Source: Bacteroidales bacterium
GTDB lineage: Bacteria > Bacteroidota > Bacteroidia > Bacteroidales > FEN-979
DNA length: 64,000 bases
Direction of reading: 5' to 3'
Assembly: GCA_023229525.1 (NCBI GenBank)
Contig: JALNZC010000007.1
Coordinates: 1 to 64,000, forward strand
Below the pieces are notes generated by a model, which saw only the letters and a program-made list of their open reading frames with translations, had not been told where the DNA came from and did not search any database. Position numbers and translations under genes: made by a program. Below, in pieces: positions 52,346-61,171 of this stretch; position 1 is the first letter of the stretch, and each line of letters begins with the position of its first letter.

Positions 52346-53719
52346 CTCTTCTATCTCGGTGACCGTTTTCGGTATGGGTTTACCAAGAACTCTGTATCCA
52401 TTGGCAGTAACAAGGACATCATCTTCGATGCGGATACCGCCAAAATCCTTGTAAGTTTCTACTACATCGAAATTGATAAATTCTGCAAGTCTGTTTTCTG
52501 CTTTCCAGATATCGATCAGTTCGGGAATAAAGTAAATGCCGGGTTCGATGGTCATTACGAAACCTTCTTCCAATTTGCGGCCGAACCGGAGAAACGCCAG
52601 ACCGAATTCTTTACTGCGCCTAACCTCTTCGTCGTAGCCAACCAGATTTTCGCCCATCCCTTCGAGGTCATGTACATCGAGTCCGAGCGGATGGCCAAGT
52701 CCGTGTGGGAAAAAGAGGGTATGGGCTCCCCGGGAGGCGGCTTCAACCGGATCCCCTTTCATAATGCCCAGGTTTGTCAATCCCTTAGCGATTTCTGTTG
52801 CGGCAAGCATATGAATTTCCCTGAAGGGGATACCGGGGTTCATGGCTTTGATAGCCACCAGGTTAGCGTTCAGGACAATTTCATAAATTCCCTTCTGACG
52901 GAGGTTGAAGGTCCCTCCTACCGGTACCGACCGTGTGATGTCACTGGAATAATGCAGGTTGTTTTCACATCCGGCATCGATCACCAGCATACGGCCTTTT
53001 GTCAATGTATTCCCATGATAATGATTATGCAGGGTCTGACCATTGATGGAAAGGATCACCGGAAAAGAAACCGAGCAACCATGTGAGAGGGCTATTCCTT
53101 CAATGGTTCCAGCGATTTCTTGTTCTATAATTCCCGGTTTGGCCATCTTCATAGCGGTAGTATGCATCAGGTAAGCCACATCGACCATCTTTTCTATTTC
53201 GGCGATTTCCCGGGCATCTTTTTTCATCCGGAGTTTTATGATATTTTTTATCAGCAATTTGGAAACATGTTGCCGGAGTTCGAGGTGCGGGACTCCGAGC
53301 AGGTCGGAAAGCCACAGGATCGTTTCGCCACGGTAAGGAGGGGCAAAATGGATGGTTCGCCCCTTATTCCGCGCTGTCAAAATCAGTTCAGTGAGCTCGT
53401 TCAGCGACCCTGAGTCAGTGACCCCGACCAAGTCCGCCTGCTCTTTTATTGAAGGCAGTTTACCCATCCATATAATATCGTCGATGTCGATATCATTACC
53501 AAAAATCCAATCCTTATCCAGGTCGAGGTCAATAATACCGACCAGATCGGGATGATCCAATCCGAAAAAATAGGAGAAATTGCTGTCCTGGCGAAAGGGA
53601 TAAGTATTTGACGGATAATTAAACGAAACCTCCTGGTTACCAAGAAATAAAATAATTCCTCCTGATATTCCGGCACGGAGTTTTTTCCGTCGTTCAATAT
53701 ATACTTCTGATGGGAACAT
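52331..53719 (-). CDS. Aminopeptidase P family (Xaa-Pro) metallopeptidase
   Basis: 462 residues: N-terminal creatinase-like domain (FLGNQEVSFNYPSNTYPFRQ by parts) and the M24 pita-bread domain. Metal ligands: LVIDAGCENNLHYSSDITR (two Asp), HGLGHPLGLDVHD (His), TIEPGIYF (Glu), GGIRIEDDV (Glu). It removes N-terminal residues before proline, with two divalent metals. The last codons (EEMVRW and stop) are encoded by the octamer repeat, so the C-terminal end varies with the repeat without touching the active site. Confidence 0.94.
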   Translation of the reverse strand: MFPSEVYIERRKKLRAGISGGIILFLGNQEVSFNYPSNTYPFRQDSNFSYFFGLDHPDLVGIIDLDLDKDWIFGNDIDIDDIIWMGKLPSIKEQADLVGVTDSGSLNELTELILTARNKGRTIHFAPPYRGETILWLSDLLGVPHLELRQHVSKLLIKNIIKLRMKKDAREIAEIEKMVDVAYLMHTTAMKMAKPGIIEQEIAGTIEGIALSHGCSVSFPVILSINGQTLHNHYHGNTLTKGRMLVIDAGCENNLHYSSDITRSVPVGGTFNLRQKGIYEIVLNANLVAIKAMNPGIPFREIHMLAATEIAKGLTNLGIMKGDPVEAASRGAHTLFFPHGLGHPLGLDVHDLEGMGENLVGYDEEVRRSKEFGLAFLRFGRKLEEGFVMTIEPGIYFIPELIDIWKAENRLAEFINFDVVETYKDFGGIRIEDDVLVTANGYRVLGKPIPKTVTEIEEMVRW

Positions 53720-53784
53720 AATTTAGACTGGATTTGAATTGTAAAAAAATTGGTTGAATATATTTTTAGGATAAAATTTACTTC

Positions 53785-53792
53785 TAATTTTG
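53785..53792 (+). promoter_or_regulatory. -7 box of the sdhCAB operon
   Basis: TAATTTTG, 31 bases before the sdhC ATG; a T-run lies about 20 bases upstream. Confidence 0.5.
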
Positions 53793-53823
53793 AAACAGCG
53801 AACAAATATATTAAAAGGTTGTT

Positions 53824-54492
53824 ATGAATTCTTCTTTTTTACGATTTTCTTCGATCACAAAAAAAATCTGGATGGCATTTCTGGGTATTTTTCTGATGAT
53901 CTTTTTAGTGATTCATCTGGGTATCAATCTCTGTTTATTACGGGGCGACGGAGGCGCCTGGTTTAATGCGGCCGCCCATTTCATGGGGACGAACTACATT
54001 GTGAAAGTTTTTGAGGTCGTCCTTTTTGCCGGGTTCATTTTTCACATCCTGATCGGGATCATTCTTCAGATACAGAACTGGATGGCACGACCGATAAGGT
54101 ATAAGGTGAATAATAAAACCTATACTCCGTTCCTTTCAAAATATATGATATATACCGGGGGAATCGTGTTGGTTTTTCTCATCATCCATTTCATGAATTT
54201 CTATTTCATCAAACTGGGATGGGTCAGTAATCCTCATATTTCTAATGGAGAACCCGATTTTTACCTTATTGCACCGGAGCTATTTATACAACCGTTTTAT
54301 TCTTTCCTGTACATTGTTCTTTTCATTATCCTGGGTTTTCATTTAAACCATGCATTCCAGGCCGCCTGGCAAACTTTGGGGGTGAACCATCCGCAATATA
54401 ACAATTGTATCCATTGGTTTGGAACCTTATATGCCATTTTGATTCCTCTTGGTTTTATAATCATTCCCATATTCTTTTTATTTATCCGATAA
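53824..54492 (+). CDS. sdhC: Succinate dehydrogenase cytochrome b subunit
   Basis: 222 residues, five membrane segments, of the single-subunit Bacteroidetes/epsilon type. Haem-ligand histidines are visible in LVIHLGINL, FHILIGII, IIHFMNFY and GFHLNHAFQAAW. It anchors SdhAB and passes electrons to or from menaquinone. First of three genes sdhC-A-B, transcribed together; sdhA starts 6 bases later. Confidence 0.94.
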   Translation: MNSSFLRFSSITKKIWMAFLGIFLMIFLVIHLGINLCLLRGDGGAWFNAAAHFMGTNYIVKVFEVVLFAGFIFHILIGIILQIQNWMARPIRYKVNNKTYTPFLSKYMIYTGGIVLVFLIIHFMNFYFIKLGWVSNPHISNGEPDFYLIAPELFIQPFYSFLYIVLFIILGFHLNHAFQAAWQTLGVNHPQYNNCIHWFGTLYAILIPLGFIIIPIFFLFIR

Positions 54493-54497
54493 GCATC

Positions 54498-56435
54498 ATG
54501 TCTGAATTAAACTCAAAAATTCCTGCGGGTCCGTTAAGCAGTAAATGGACCCAATATAAAAATCATCAGAATTTAGTCAATCCGAACAATAAGCGCAAAC
54601 TGGATATTATCGTGGTAGGTACCGGTCTGGCAGGCGCTTCGGCAGCTGCTTCATTGGGTGAAATGGGCTTCAATGTTAAGATTTTTTGCTATCAGGACAG
54701 CCCCCGCCGCGCACATAGCATTGCGGCTCAGGGAGGAATCAATGCAGCCAAAAATTACCCGAACGATGGAGATAGCATTTACCGTTTATTCTATGATACT
54801 ATAAAAGGCGGTGATTATCGTGCACGGGAAGCCAATGTATACCGGCTGGCCGAAGTAAGTAATGCCATTATCGACCAATGCGTGGCACAGGGTGTTCCCT
54901 TTGCCCGTGAATATGGCGGATCCCTTGAAAACCGTTCGTTTGGTGGCGCCCAGGTATCCCGTACCTTTTTTGCACGCGGACAAACGGGACAGCAATTATT
55001 ACTGGGAGCCTACAGTGCACTGAGCCGGCAGATCAAATTGGGAACTGTAAAGATGTTCAACCGTCATGAGATGATGGATGTGGTAATTGTAGAAGGGAAG
55101 GCCCGTGGCATCATTGCCCGTGACCTGATCTCCGGTAAACTGGAACGTCATTTCGGTCATGCTGTTGTGGTTGCTTCCGGAGGTTATGCCAATGTATTCT
55201 ATCTTTCCACCAATGCCATGGGGTCCAATGCCAGCGCCATCTGGCAGATCTTCAAGAAAGGCGCTTTTTTTGCCAACCCTTGTTTTACACAAATCCATCC
55301 GACCTGTATTCCCGTTCATGGCGATTACCAATCAAAACTCACGCTGATGAGCGAAAGTTTGCGGAACGATGGTCGTATCTGGGTCCCGAAAAAGAAGGAG
55401 GATGCAGAAGCAAACCGTCATGGTAAACTAAAAGCCAACGATATTCCCGAAGATGCCCGCGATTATTTCCTGGAACGGCGGTATCCTGCTTTTGGGAACC
55501 TCGTTCCCCGTGATGTGGCTTCCCGCGCTGCCAAAGAACGTTGTGATGCGGGTTACGGTGTAGGAGAGACAGGGTTAGCCGTTTTTCTTGATTTCAAAGA
55601 ATCGATCGGCCGGTTGGGCAGGCACGTCATCGAGGAGCGGTATGGCAACCTCTTTCAGATGTACGAAAAAATTGTGGATGAGAATCCTTATGAAAATCCA
55701 ATGATGATCTATCCGGCAGTACATTACACCATGGGGGGTATATGGGTCGATTATGAACTGATGACCAGCATTACCGGCCTGTTTGCTGCAGGAGAAGCCA
55801 ATTTCAGCGATCATGGCGCCAACCGGCTGGGCGCTTCAGCCCTGATGCAAGGATTGGCCGACGGATATTTCGTTCTTCCTTATACCCTTCAGAATTATCT
55901 TGCAGGAGAGATAAAAGTCCCGCGGATGTCGACTGGCAAAGCCGAATTTGTCGAGGCACAAAAAAATGTTCAGTTACGTCTTGAAAAGTTGATGGCCATA
56001 AAGGGTAAGCACACCGTTGACCATTTCCACAAGGAACTTGGTAAAATTATGTGGGAAAACGTCGGAATGGGACGTACTGAAGCCCGATTGAAAAAGGCAA
56101 TTGAACTCATTCGCAAGTTGCGTGCTGAATTCTGGAAAGAAGTAAAAATTCCCGGCACCCTGAACGAATTGAACGTGGAACTTGAAAAAGCAAACCGTGT
56201 CGCTGATTTCATGGAGATGGGTGAACTTATTGCATTGGATGCATTGAACCGGAACGAGAGCTGTGGCGGTCATTTCCGCGAAGAGTATCAAACCGATGAA
56301 GGTGAATGTCTGCGGAATGATCAGGATTATAAATATGTGGCTGCCTGGGAATATAAGGGAGAAGGAAATTTCCAGTTGCATAAAGAATCCCTGGTTTATG
56401 AGGAAACTGAGGTGAAACAGCGGGTGTACAAATAA
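54498..56435 (+). CDS. sdhA: Succinate dehydrogenase / fumarate reductase flavoprotein subunit
   Basis: 645 residues from ATG 54498; the frame is open into sdhC but homology starts here. FAD-binding VVGTGLAGASAA, AHSIAAQGGINAAKNY (the FAD-linking His in HS), FVRxG-like block, catalytic region with IHPTCIPVHG and SESLRNDGRIW, PAVHYTMGGIWVD, LFAAGEANFSDHGANRLGASAL by parts, and the C-terminal NRNESCGGHFREE. Oxidises succinate or reduces fumarate in the TCA and fermentative pathway. Confidence 0.96.
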   Translation: MSELNSKIPAGPLSSKWTQYKNHQNLVNPNNKRKLDIIVVGTGLAGASAAASLGEMGFNVKIFCYQDSPRRAHSIAAQGGINAAKNYPNDGDSIYRLFYDTIKGGDYRAREANVYRLAEVSNAIIDQCVAQGVPFAREYGGSLENRSFGGAQVSRTFFARGQTGQQLLLGAYSALSRQIKLGTVKMFNRHEMMDVVIVEGKARGIIARDLISGKLERHFGHAVVVASGGYANVFYLSTNAMGSNASAIWQIFKKGAFFANPCFTQIHPTCIPVHGDYQSKLTLMSESLRNDGRIWVPKKKEDAEANRHGKLKANDIPEDARDYFLERRYPAFGNLVPRDVASRAAKERCDAGYGVGETGLAVFLDFKESIGRLGRHVIEERYGNLFQMYEKIVDENPYENPMMIYPAVHYTMGGIWVDYELMTSITGLFAAGEANFSDHGANRLGASALMQGLADGYFVLPYTLQNYLAGEIKVPRMSTGKAEFVEAQKNVQLRLEKLMAIKGKHTVDHFHKELGKIMWENVGMGRTEARLKKAIELIRKLRAEFWKEVKIPGTLNELNVELEKANRVADFMEMGELIALDALNRNESCGGHFREEYQTDEGECLRNDQDYKYVAAWEYKGEGNFQLHKESLVYEETEVKQRVYK

Positions 56436-56495
56436 AATGAATTTCTAATATTGAATATTGAACATGGAATTTTGAAGTAGCTGTTGAAGAACACC

Positions 56496-56540
56496 TGAAC
56501 AATAGAACAATTGAACAATTGAACAATTGAACATTTGAAT
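56496..56540. repeat. TTGAACAA tandem repeat
   Basis: About four to five 8-bp units of TTGAACAA with edge variants, in the 145-bp gap between sdhA and sdhB. Confidence 0.85.
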
Positions 56541-56580
56541 TTTGAAGTATAATAATTTTGAATTTTAAGGTACAAAGAAT

Positions 56581-57321
56581 ATGAAACTGACGCTGAAAAT
56601 CTGGAGACAGAAGGATGCGAAATCCACGGGTAAGTTCGTTACTTACTCCCTCGATAATATTTCTCCGAATTGTTCATTCCTGGAGATGTTGGATATTTTT
56701 AATGAGCAGCAGATCTCGCAGGATAAAGATCCGGTTGTATTTGATCACGATTGCCGCGAGGGAATTTGTGGTATGTGCAGTCTTTATATCAACGGCCGGC
56801 CTCACGGACCCGATGATGCCGTAACTGCTTGTCAGCTTCATATGAGGAAATTCAGCGACGGGGATACGATCACCATAGAGCCTTGGCGTGCCAAACCATT
56901 TCCGGTAATCAAAGACCTGATGGTTGACAGGACCGCGTTTGACAAGATCATCCAGGAAGGAGGCTATATTTCGGTCAATACCGGCGGCGCTGCCGAAGCC
57001 AACAATATTCTGGTGAGCAAAGTGAATGCAGAGCTTGCAATGGATGCCGCCGCATGTATCGGTTGCGGCGCTTGTGTAGCTGCCTGTAAAAATGCATCGG
57101 CCATGTTGTTTGTTTCTGCCAAGATTTCTCAGTTTGCCTTGTTGCCTCAAGGACAAATCGAAGCTAAAGAGCGGGTAAAAAAGATGGTTAAAACGATGGA
57201 TGAACTCGGTTTCGGTAATTGTACCAATACATATGCCTGTGAAGCCGAATGCCCCAAGTTGATTTCCCGGTCGAACATTGCACGTCTGAACCGCGAATTT
57301 ATGTGCGCGAAAGTGATCTGA
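56581..57321 (+). CDS. sdhB: Succinate dehydrogenase / fumarate reductase iron-sulfur subunit
   Basis: 246 residues. The [2Fe-2S] plant-ferredoxin-type site is DCREGICGMCSLYING with CQLHM. The C-terminal domain has CIGCGACVAACKN for [4Fe-4S] and CTNTYACEAECPK for [3Fe-4S]. It links the flavin to the quinone site. The 145-bp gap to sdhA, filled with octamer repeats, is unusually long inside this operon. Confidence 0.96.
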   Translation: MKLTLKIWRQKDAKSTGKFVTYSLDNISPNCSFLEMLDIFNEQQISQDKDPVVFDHDCREGICGMCSLYINGRPHGPDDAVTACQLHMRKFSDGDTITIEPWRAKPFPVIKDLMVDRTAFDKIIQEGGYISVNTGGAAEANNILVSKVNAELAMDAAACIGCGACVAACKNASAMLFVSAKISQFALLPQGQIEAKERVKKMVKTMDELGFGNCTNTYACEAECPKLISRSNIARLNREFMCAKVI

Positions 57322-57579
57322 TTTCGGTTATCCGATCACTGATCATAAAAAATATTTATCTCTCCTGTATTACCTTTTGCATTTGAAACGGATTAAGCTA
57401 TAAAAAACTATGGCTACCATGATTCGTTTTAAATCGATTGAAATCGATTCGAAAATTTGTTTTATCGGCAGAAATAAAAAGGTATTGCATTATAAGGTGA
57501 AATCAATTTCACTTGTTCCGCATCCAGCTTCGCCGGTTCCTTTAAAACTATCTGTCAAAGTCCCGGAAATTTTCTGGCA

Positions 57580-58281
57580 ATGACCCTGTTTCAATTCCGG
57601 CACAGGATTGAATCCACCCGAAATCCGTATTGGGACTACCATTCGGCCGGATATTATTTTGTGACAATTTGTACCCGTTACCGGCAACCTTATTTCGGAT
57701 CGATCTTCGATCGCTGTATGACCCTTTCCTGTATCGGGAAAATCGTTAAATTTGAATTATTACAAACGGCGAAAATTCGTGACAACGTAATTATTGATGA
57801 ATGGGTAATTATGCCGGATCATATCCACGTCATATTTCGGATATTGCCACCGGTTGCCACAATCGTCGTAGAGACGCACCGCGGTGCAAATCCCGATGAC
57901 GATACCGTAGTAGAGACGCACCGCGGTGCAAATCCCGACAACGATACCGCGGAGACGCATCGCGGTGCAAATCCCGACAACGATACCGTAGACGATACCG
58001 TAGAGACGCATCGCGATGCGTCTCTACTACGGTATCACGATTCAAATTCCACCGGCGAACCAATCCCCACCGTGTCATCGAACCGTTTCGGACCGCAATC
58101 GAATAACCTGCCGGCGATAGTCCGCGGATTTAAATCCGCGGTAAAACGGTGGACAAACTTGTACGGCCTGGAATTTCATTGGCAGGCACGATATCATGAT
58201 CATATTATCCGCGACAGGGACGGATTAGAACAAATCAGGATGTACATAAGAAATAATCCTGTGGTCTGGAAAGAAAGTTAG
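57580..58281 (+). CDS. REP-associated tyrosine transposase (RAYT) with REP array in its loop
   Basis: 233 residues. Y1 HUH transposase: YYFVTICTRYRQPYF, WVIMPDHIHVIF (HUH), and YHDHIIRDRDGLEQIRMYI with the catalytic Tyr near the end, then NNPVVW. RAYTs cut single-stranded REP sequences. The loop between FRILPP and GFKSAVKRW is filled with about 55 residues of repeats (VETHRGANPD-DDT) encoded by REP-like DNA. The gene stays open through them. It is outside any operon, between sdhB and holB; 57322-57579 holds nothing recognised. Confidence 0.92.
   Translation: MTLFQFRHRIESTRNPYWDYHSAGYYFVTICTRYRQPYFGSIFDRCMTLSCIGKIVKFELLQTAKIRDNVIIDEWVIMPDHIHVIFRILPPVATIVVETHRGANPDDDTVVETHRGANPDNDTAETHRGANPDNDTVDDTVETHRDASLLRYHDSNSTGEPIPTVSSNRFGPQSNNLPAIVRGFKSAVKRWTNLYGLEFHWQARYHDHIIRDRDGLEQIRMYIRNNPVVWKES
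57868..58027. repeat. REP-like array with a 28-bp palindrome inside the RAYT gene
   Basis: Units beginning GAGACGCA start at 57871, 57913, 57952 and 58003, about 42 bp apart, each with a GCACCGCGGTGC-type palindrome or a variant. The last unit extends to a perfect 28-bp inverted repeat at 58000-58027 centred on CGCG. Confidence 0.9.
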
Positions 58282-58320
58282 TCAAGCCGGAAAATCGTTA
58301 AATTTGTGGGGAAATTAAAT

Positions 58321-58376
58321 GGACGAGGGACGAGGGACGAGGGACGAGGGACGAAGGACGAGGGACGAAGGACGGT
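58321..58376. repeat. GGACGAG heptamer tandem repeat
   Basis: Eight 7-bp units, GGACGAG or GGACGAA, last one GGACGGT, directly upstream of holB. Confidence 0.9.
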
Positions 58377-58415
58377 GGATGATGATTGGTAGATTTAAAT
58401 TTTAAGGATTGGAAA

Positions 58416-59468
58416 ATGCGGTTTTGTGAAATAGACGGGCAAGATGAGATCAAACGGAAACTGATACAGACGGTATCAGACCAGCGGGTGAGTCATGCCC
58501 AGTTATTTTTCGGGCCGGAAGGATGCTGCAAACTTTCCCTGGCTATTGCTTATGCTCAGTATATAAACTGCACCAACAAACAGGGGATAACCGACTCGTG
58601 CGGGACTTGTCCATCCTGTTTGAAATATCAAAAACTCGCGCATCCTGACTTGCATTTTATTTACCCGGTTGCTACAACCAAACGGGTCCCCAAAAAACCC
58701 CAGAGTAAACATTTCATTGAAAATTGGCGGAAATTTTTATTGGAAAGTAACTACCAAGCCAGTCTTCAGGAATGGTATGGAGCCATTGAACTGGAAAACA
58801 AGCAGGGTATCATCAACGCCGACGATTGTAATGAGATCATTACCACACTCAGTTACAAAAGTTATGAATCTGACTATAAAGTCATGATTTTGTGGATGGT
58901 GGAGAAGCTTTATTATTCGGCAGCCCCAAAAATCCTCAAAATTCTCGAAGAACCTCCCGAGAAAACATTATTTCTCTTGATCTCAGAAGATCCGGACCAA
59001 ATAATAAAAACAATTTTATCGCGGACCCTTCTGGTAAAAATTCCCGGATCTCCTTTATTTCAATCTGGCCGCACCGAGGAAGATACGATACATTTTGAGT
59101 CGTTCAGGCAATGGATGCGAGCTTGCTATGGCGCAAAAATCGTAGATTTAATCAGCTTTACCTCGGAAATTTCACGTTTCGGAAGGGAAAAGCAAAAAGG
59201 TTTCCTGACTTATGGTTTGAAGGTAATTGGTTTTTGTGCTTCGGTCAATTTCCGCAACAATTTACCGGCAGGTATTGAAGGGGAAGAGCTCAAATTCATT
59301 CGCGATTTCTCTCCTTTTATCAAGATAGAAAATCTCCATGAATTCAACGACCTTTTTAACTCAGCTATTTTTCATGTGGAACGTAATGCTCATGCACCTA
59401 CTCTTTTCCTTGACCTGTCGCTCAAAATAGTGCGGCTGTTTAAACCGAATTTTGTACCTTTGTCATGA
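58416..59468 (+). CDS. holB: DNA polymerase III delta' subunit
   Basis: 350 residues from ATG 58416 (MRFCEIDGQDEIKRKL); a TTG at 58386 in frame is unlikely. Clamp-loader fold: HAQLFFGPEGCCKLSLA (degenerate P-loop, as in delta'), zinc site CGTCPSCLK, HPDLHFIYP, KILKILEEPPEKTLFLLIS (SRC-like position reads LSRTLLV). Part of the replication clamp loader. Overlaps the following ricT-like gene by 4 bases. Confidence 0.92.
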   Translation: MRFCEIDGQDEIKRKLIQTVSDQRVSHAQLFFGPEGCCKLSLAIAYAQYINCTNKQGITDSCGTCPSCLKYQKLAHPDLHFIYPVATTKRVPKKPQSKHFIENWRKFLLESNYQASLQEWYGAIELENKQGIINADDCNEIITTLSYKSYESDYKVMILWMVEKLYYSAAPKILKILEEPPEKTLFLLISEDPDQIIKTILSRTLLVKIPGSPLFQSGRTEEDTIHFESFRQWMRACYGAKIVDLISFTSEISRFGREKQKGFLTYGLKVIGFCASVNFRNNLPAGIEGEELKFIRDFSPFIKIENLHEFNDLFNSAIFHVERNAHAPTLFLDLSLKIVRLFKPNFVPLS

Positions 59469-60670
59469 TTTATAAGGATATGGAAAACGAAGCAGGAACG
59501 CCGGATCAACTCGAAGAAAATCAGTCGCAGGAAGAAAATGCAATGGATCAGGACCTCTTTGGATTCAAATCGGCCATACAACCCGAAAATCCTTTCTTAA
59601 GCCGGGGATGTTGTCAACCGCCACGGTTATATCACAAGAATGAGACAGTATTTCAGCACCGGTGCAGCAAATTCGATTCCTTCGACTGGATGAAAGATAT
59701 CCCGGTTGCAGAAGGATCTCCGGTGTATGACGTTGTGGAAGTACGGTTCAAAAACTGCCGCAAGGATTATTATCGTATGCCCCCCGATATGGAATTGAGT
59801 GTGGGCGACTTTGTGGCCGTGGAAGCCTCTCCCGGACATGACATCGGAATTGTCATTATGACCGGTGAAATGGTAAGGTTTCAACAACGGAAAAAAACTC
59901 TTCAGACTTCACCTGAAGAGTTTAAAAAGGTCTACCGGAAAGCACGACTTACCGACATTGAAAAGTGGATTGCCGCAGTTGAACTGGAAACATCAACCCT
60001 GTACCGTTCACGGGTTATCGCAGAACAATTGGGACTGCAGATGAAAATCAACGATGTGGAATATCAGGGCGACAACACAAAGTCGATATTTTATTATACT
60101 GCCGACGACCGGGTGGATTTCCGGGAACTGATAAAACTCCTGGCAGAAGAATTTAAGGTGCGTATCGAAATGCGGCAGATAGGGGCGCGTCAGGAAGCAA
60201 GCCGTCTGGGTGGTATCGGTTCCTGTGGGCGAGAATTATGCTGTTCTACCTGGATGAGTGATTTTAAATCGGTAACTACTGGAGCCGCCCGTGTGCAACA
60301 ACTTTCCCTGAATCCCCAGAAACTTGCCGGGCAATGCGGGAAACTCAAATGCTGTCTGAACTATGAGTACGAAACATATATCGATGCCATGAAGGACATT
60401 CCCAATCCCGAGATCCGGCTGAAAACCAAACGGGGAGAAGCTGTCCACCAAAAGACCGATATTTTCAGGAAGCAGATGTGGTACTCTTATCTGAGTGACA
60501 TGAATAATATGCTTGCCATCCCGGTAGAAAACGTGATCCTGATCCTGGAAGAAAATAAAAAGGGCAATTTACCTGAAAAACTGGAAGATTATTGCCACAT
60601 AACCGAGAAAAAATCGGAATTTGAAAGCGGAGCCGGACAGGACGACCTTACCCGCTTTGATCACTTATAA
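59465..60670 (+). CDS. ricT: RicT/PSP1-family protein
   Basis: 401 residues with the PSP1 C-terminal domain: VVEVRFKNCRKDYYRMP, VGDFVAVEASPGHDIGIV, IFYYTADDRVDFRELIK, VRIEMRQIGARQEASRLGGIG by parts, then Cys-rich CGRELCCSTW and GQCGKLKCCLNYE. These cysteines may bind iron-sulfur as in the Ric complex (RicT/YaaT) of Bacillus, which affects RNA maturation. It sits in the usual Bacteroidetes order holB-ricT-gldH. ATG 59480 is an alternative start. Confidence 0.9.
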   Translation: MIYKDMENEAGTPDQLEENQSQEENAMDQDLFGFKSAIQPENPFLSRGCCQPPRLYHKNETVFQHRCSKFDSFDWMKDIPVAEGSPVYDVVEVRFKNCRKDYYRMPPDMELSVGDFVAVEASPGHDIGIVIMTGEMVRFQQRKKTLQTSPEEFKKVYRKARLTDIEKWIAAVELETSTLYRSRVIAEQLGLQMKINDVEYQGDNTKSIFYYTADDRVDFRELIKLLAEEFKVRIEMRQIGARQEASRLGGIGSCGRELCCSTWMSDFKSVTTGAARVQQLSLNPQKLAGQCGKLKCCLNYEYETYIDAMKDIPNPEIRLKTKRGEAVHQKTDIFRKQMWYSYLSDMNNMLAIPVENVILILEENKKGNLPEKLEDYCHITEKKSEFESGAGQDDLTRFDHL

Positions 60671-60694
60671 TTACGTGGCCCTTACCTGTAAAAC

Positions 60695-61171
60695 ATGTTT
60701 ATCAAACCGGAAAAGAAATCAATACTGTTTTTCATCCTTTTCATGGTGATCCTGGCGGCATGTGACCCCAAACGGGTGTTTGATGAAAATAAAATCGTCG
60801 AAAACGGAAACTGGAATGTAAATAACAAACTCCGGTTTAATGTTCCTGTCGAAGATATCATTTCACATTATAATTTTTATCTTTATGTCCGGAATGCCGT
60901 CGAGTACCCTTTTAGCAACCTTTTCATTTTTATAACTACAACCTTTCCCGATGGACGGATGGCGCGCGACACAGTAGAACTGACACTTGCCGGTTACGAT
61001 GGCCGGTGGCTGGGATCAGGCATGGGAAACGTGAAATACAACAAGTTTCTTTTCCAGAAAGGTGTACAGTTCAAACAAAAAGGAAATTACCGGTTCGAAT
61101 TTGAACAAGCCATGCGGATAAATGAGATCAAAGGCATCCGCGATATCGGTTTACGTATCGAAAAAGAATGA
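60695..61171 (+). CDS. gldH: Gliding motility lipoprotein GldH
   Basis: 158 residues: lipoprotein signal (FFILFMVILAAC), then the GldH domain with RFNVPVEDIISHYNFYLYVRN by parts, YPFSNLFIFITTTFPDG, DTVELTLAGYDGRWLGSG and GIRDIGLRIEK. GldH is needed for gliding in flavobacteria but is also found in non-gliding Bacteroidetes. It overlaps the PBP gene by 4 bases, a common pairing. Confidence 0.93.
   Translation: MFIKPEKKSILFFILFMVILAACDPKRVFDENKIVENGNWNVNNKLRFNVPVEDIISHYNFYLYVRNAVEYPFSNLFIFITTTFPDGRMARDTVELTLAGYDGRWLGSGMGNVKYNKFLFQKGVQFKQKGNYRFEFEQAMRINEIKGIRDIGLRIEKE

Noticed and set aside
57868..58027. CRISPR-like regular repeats
   Set aside because: Units are adjacent palindromic segments translated in the RAYT gene, with no unique spacers and no cas genes.
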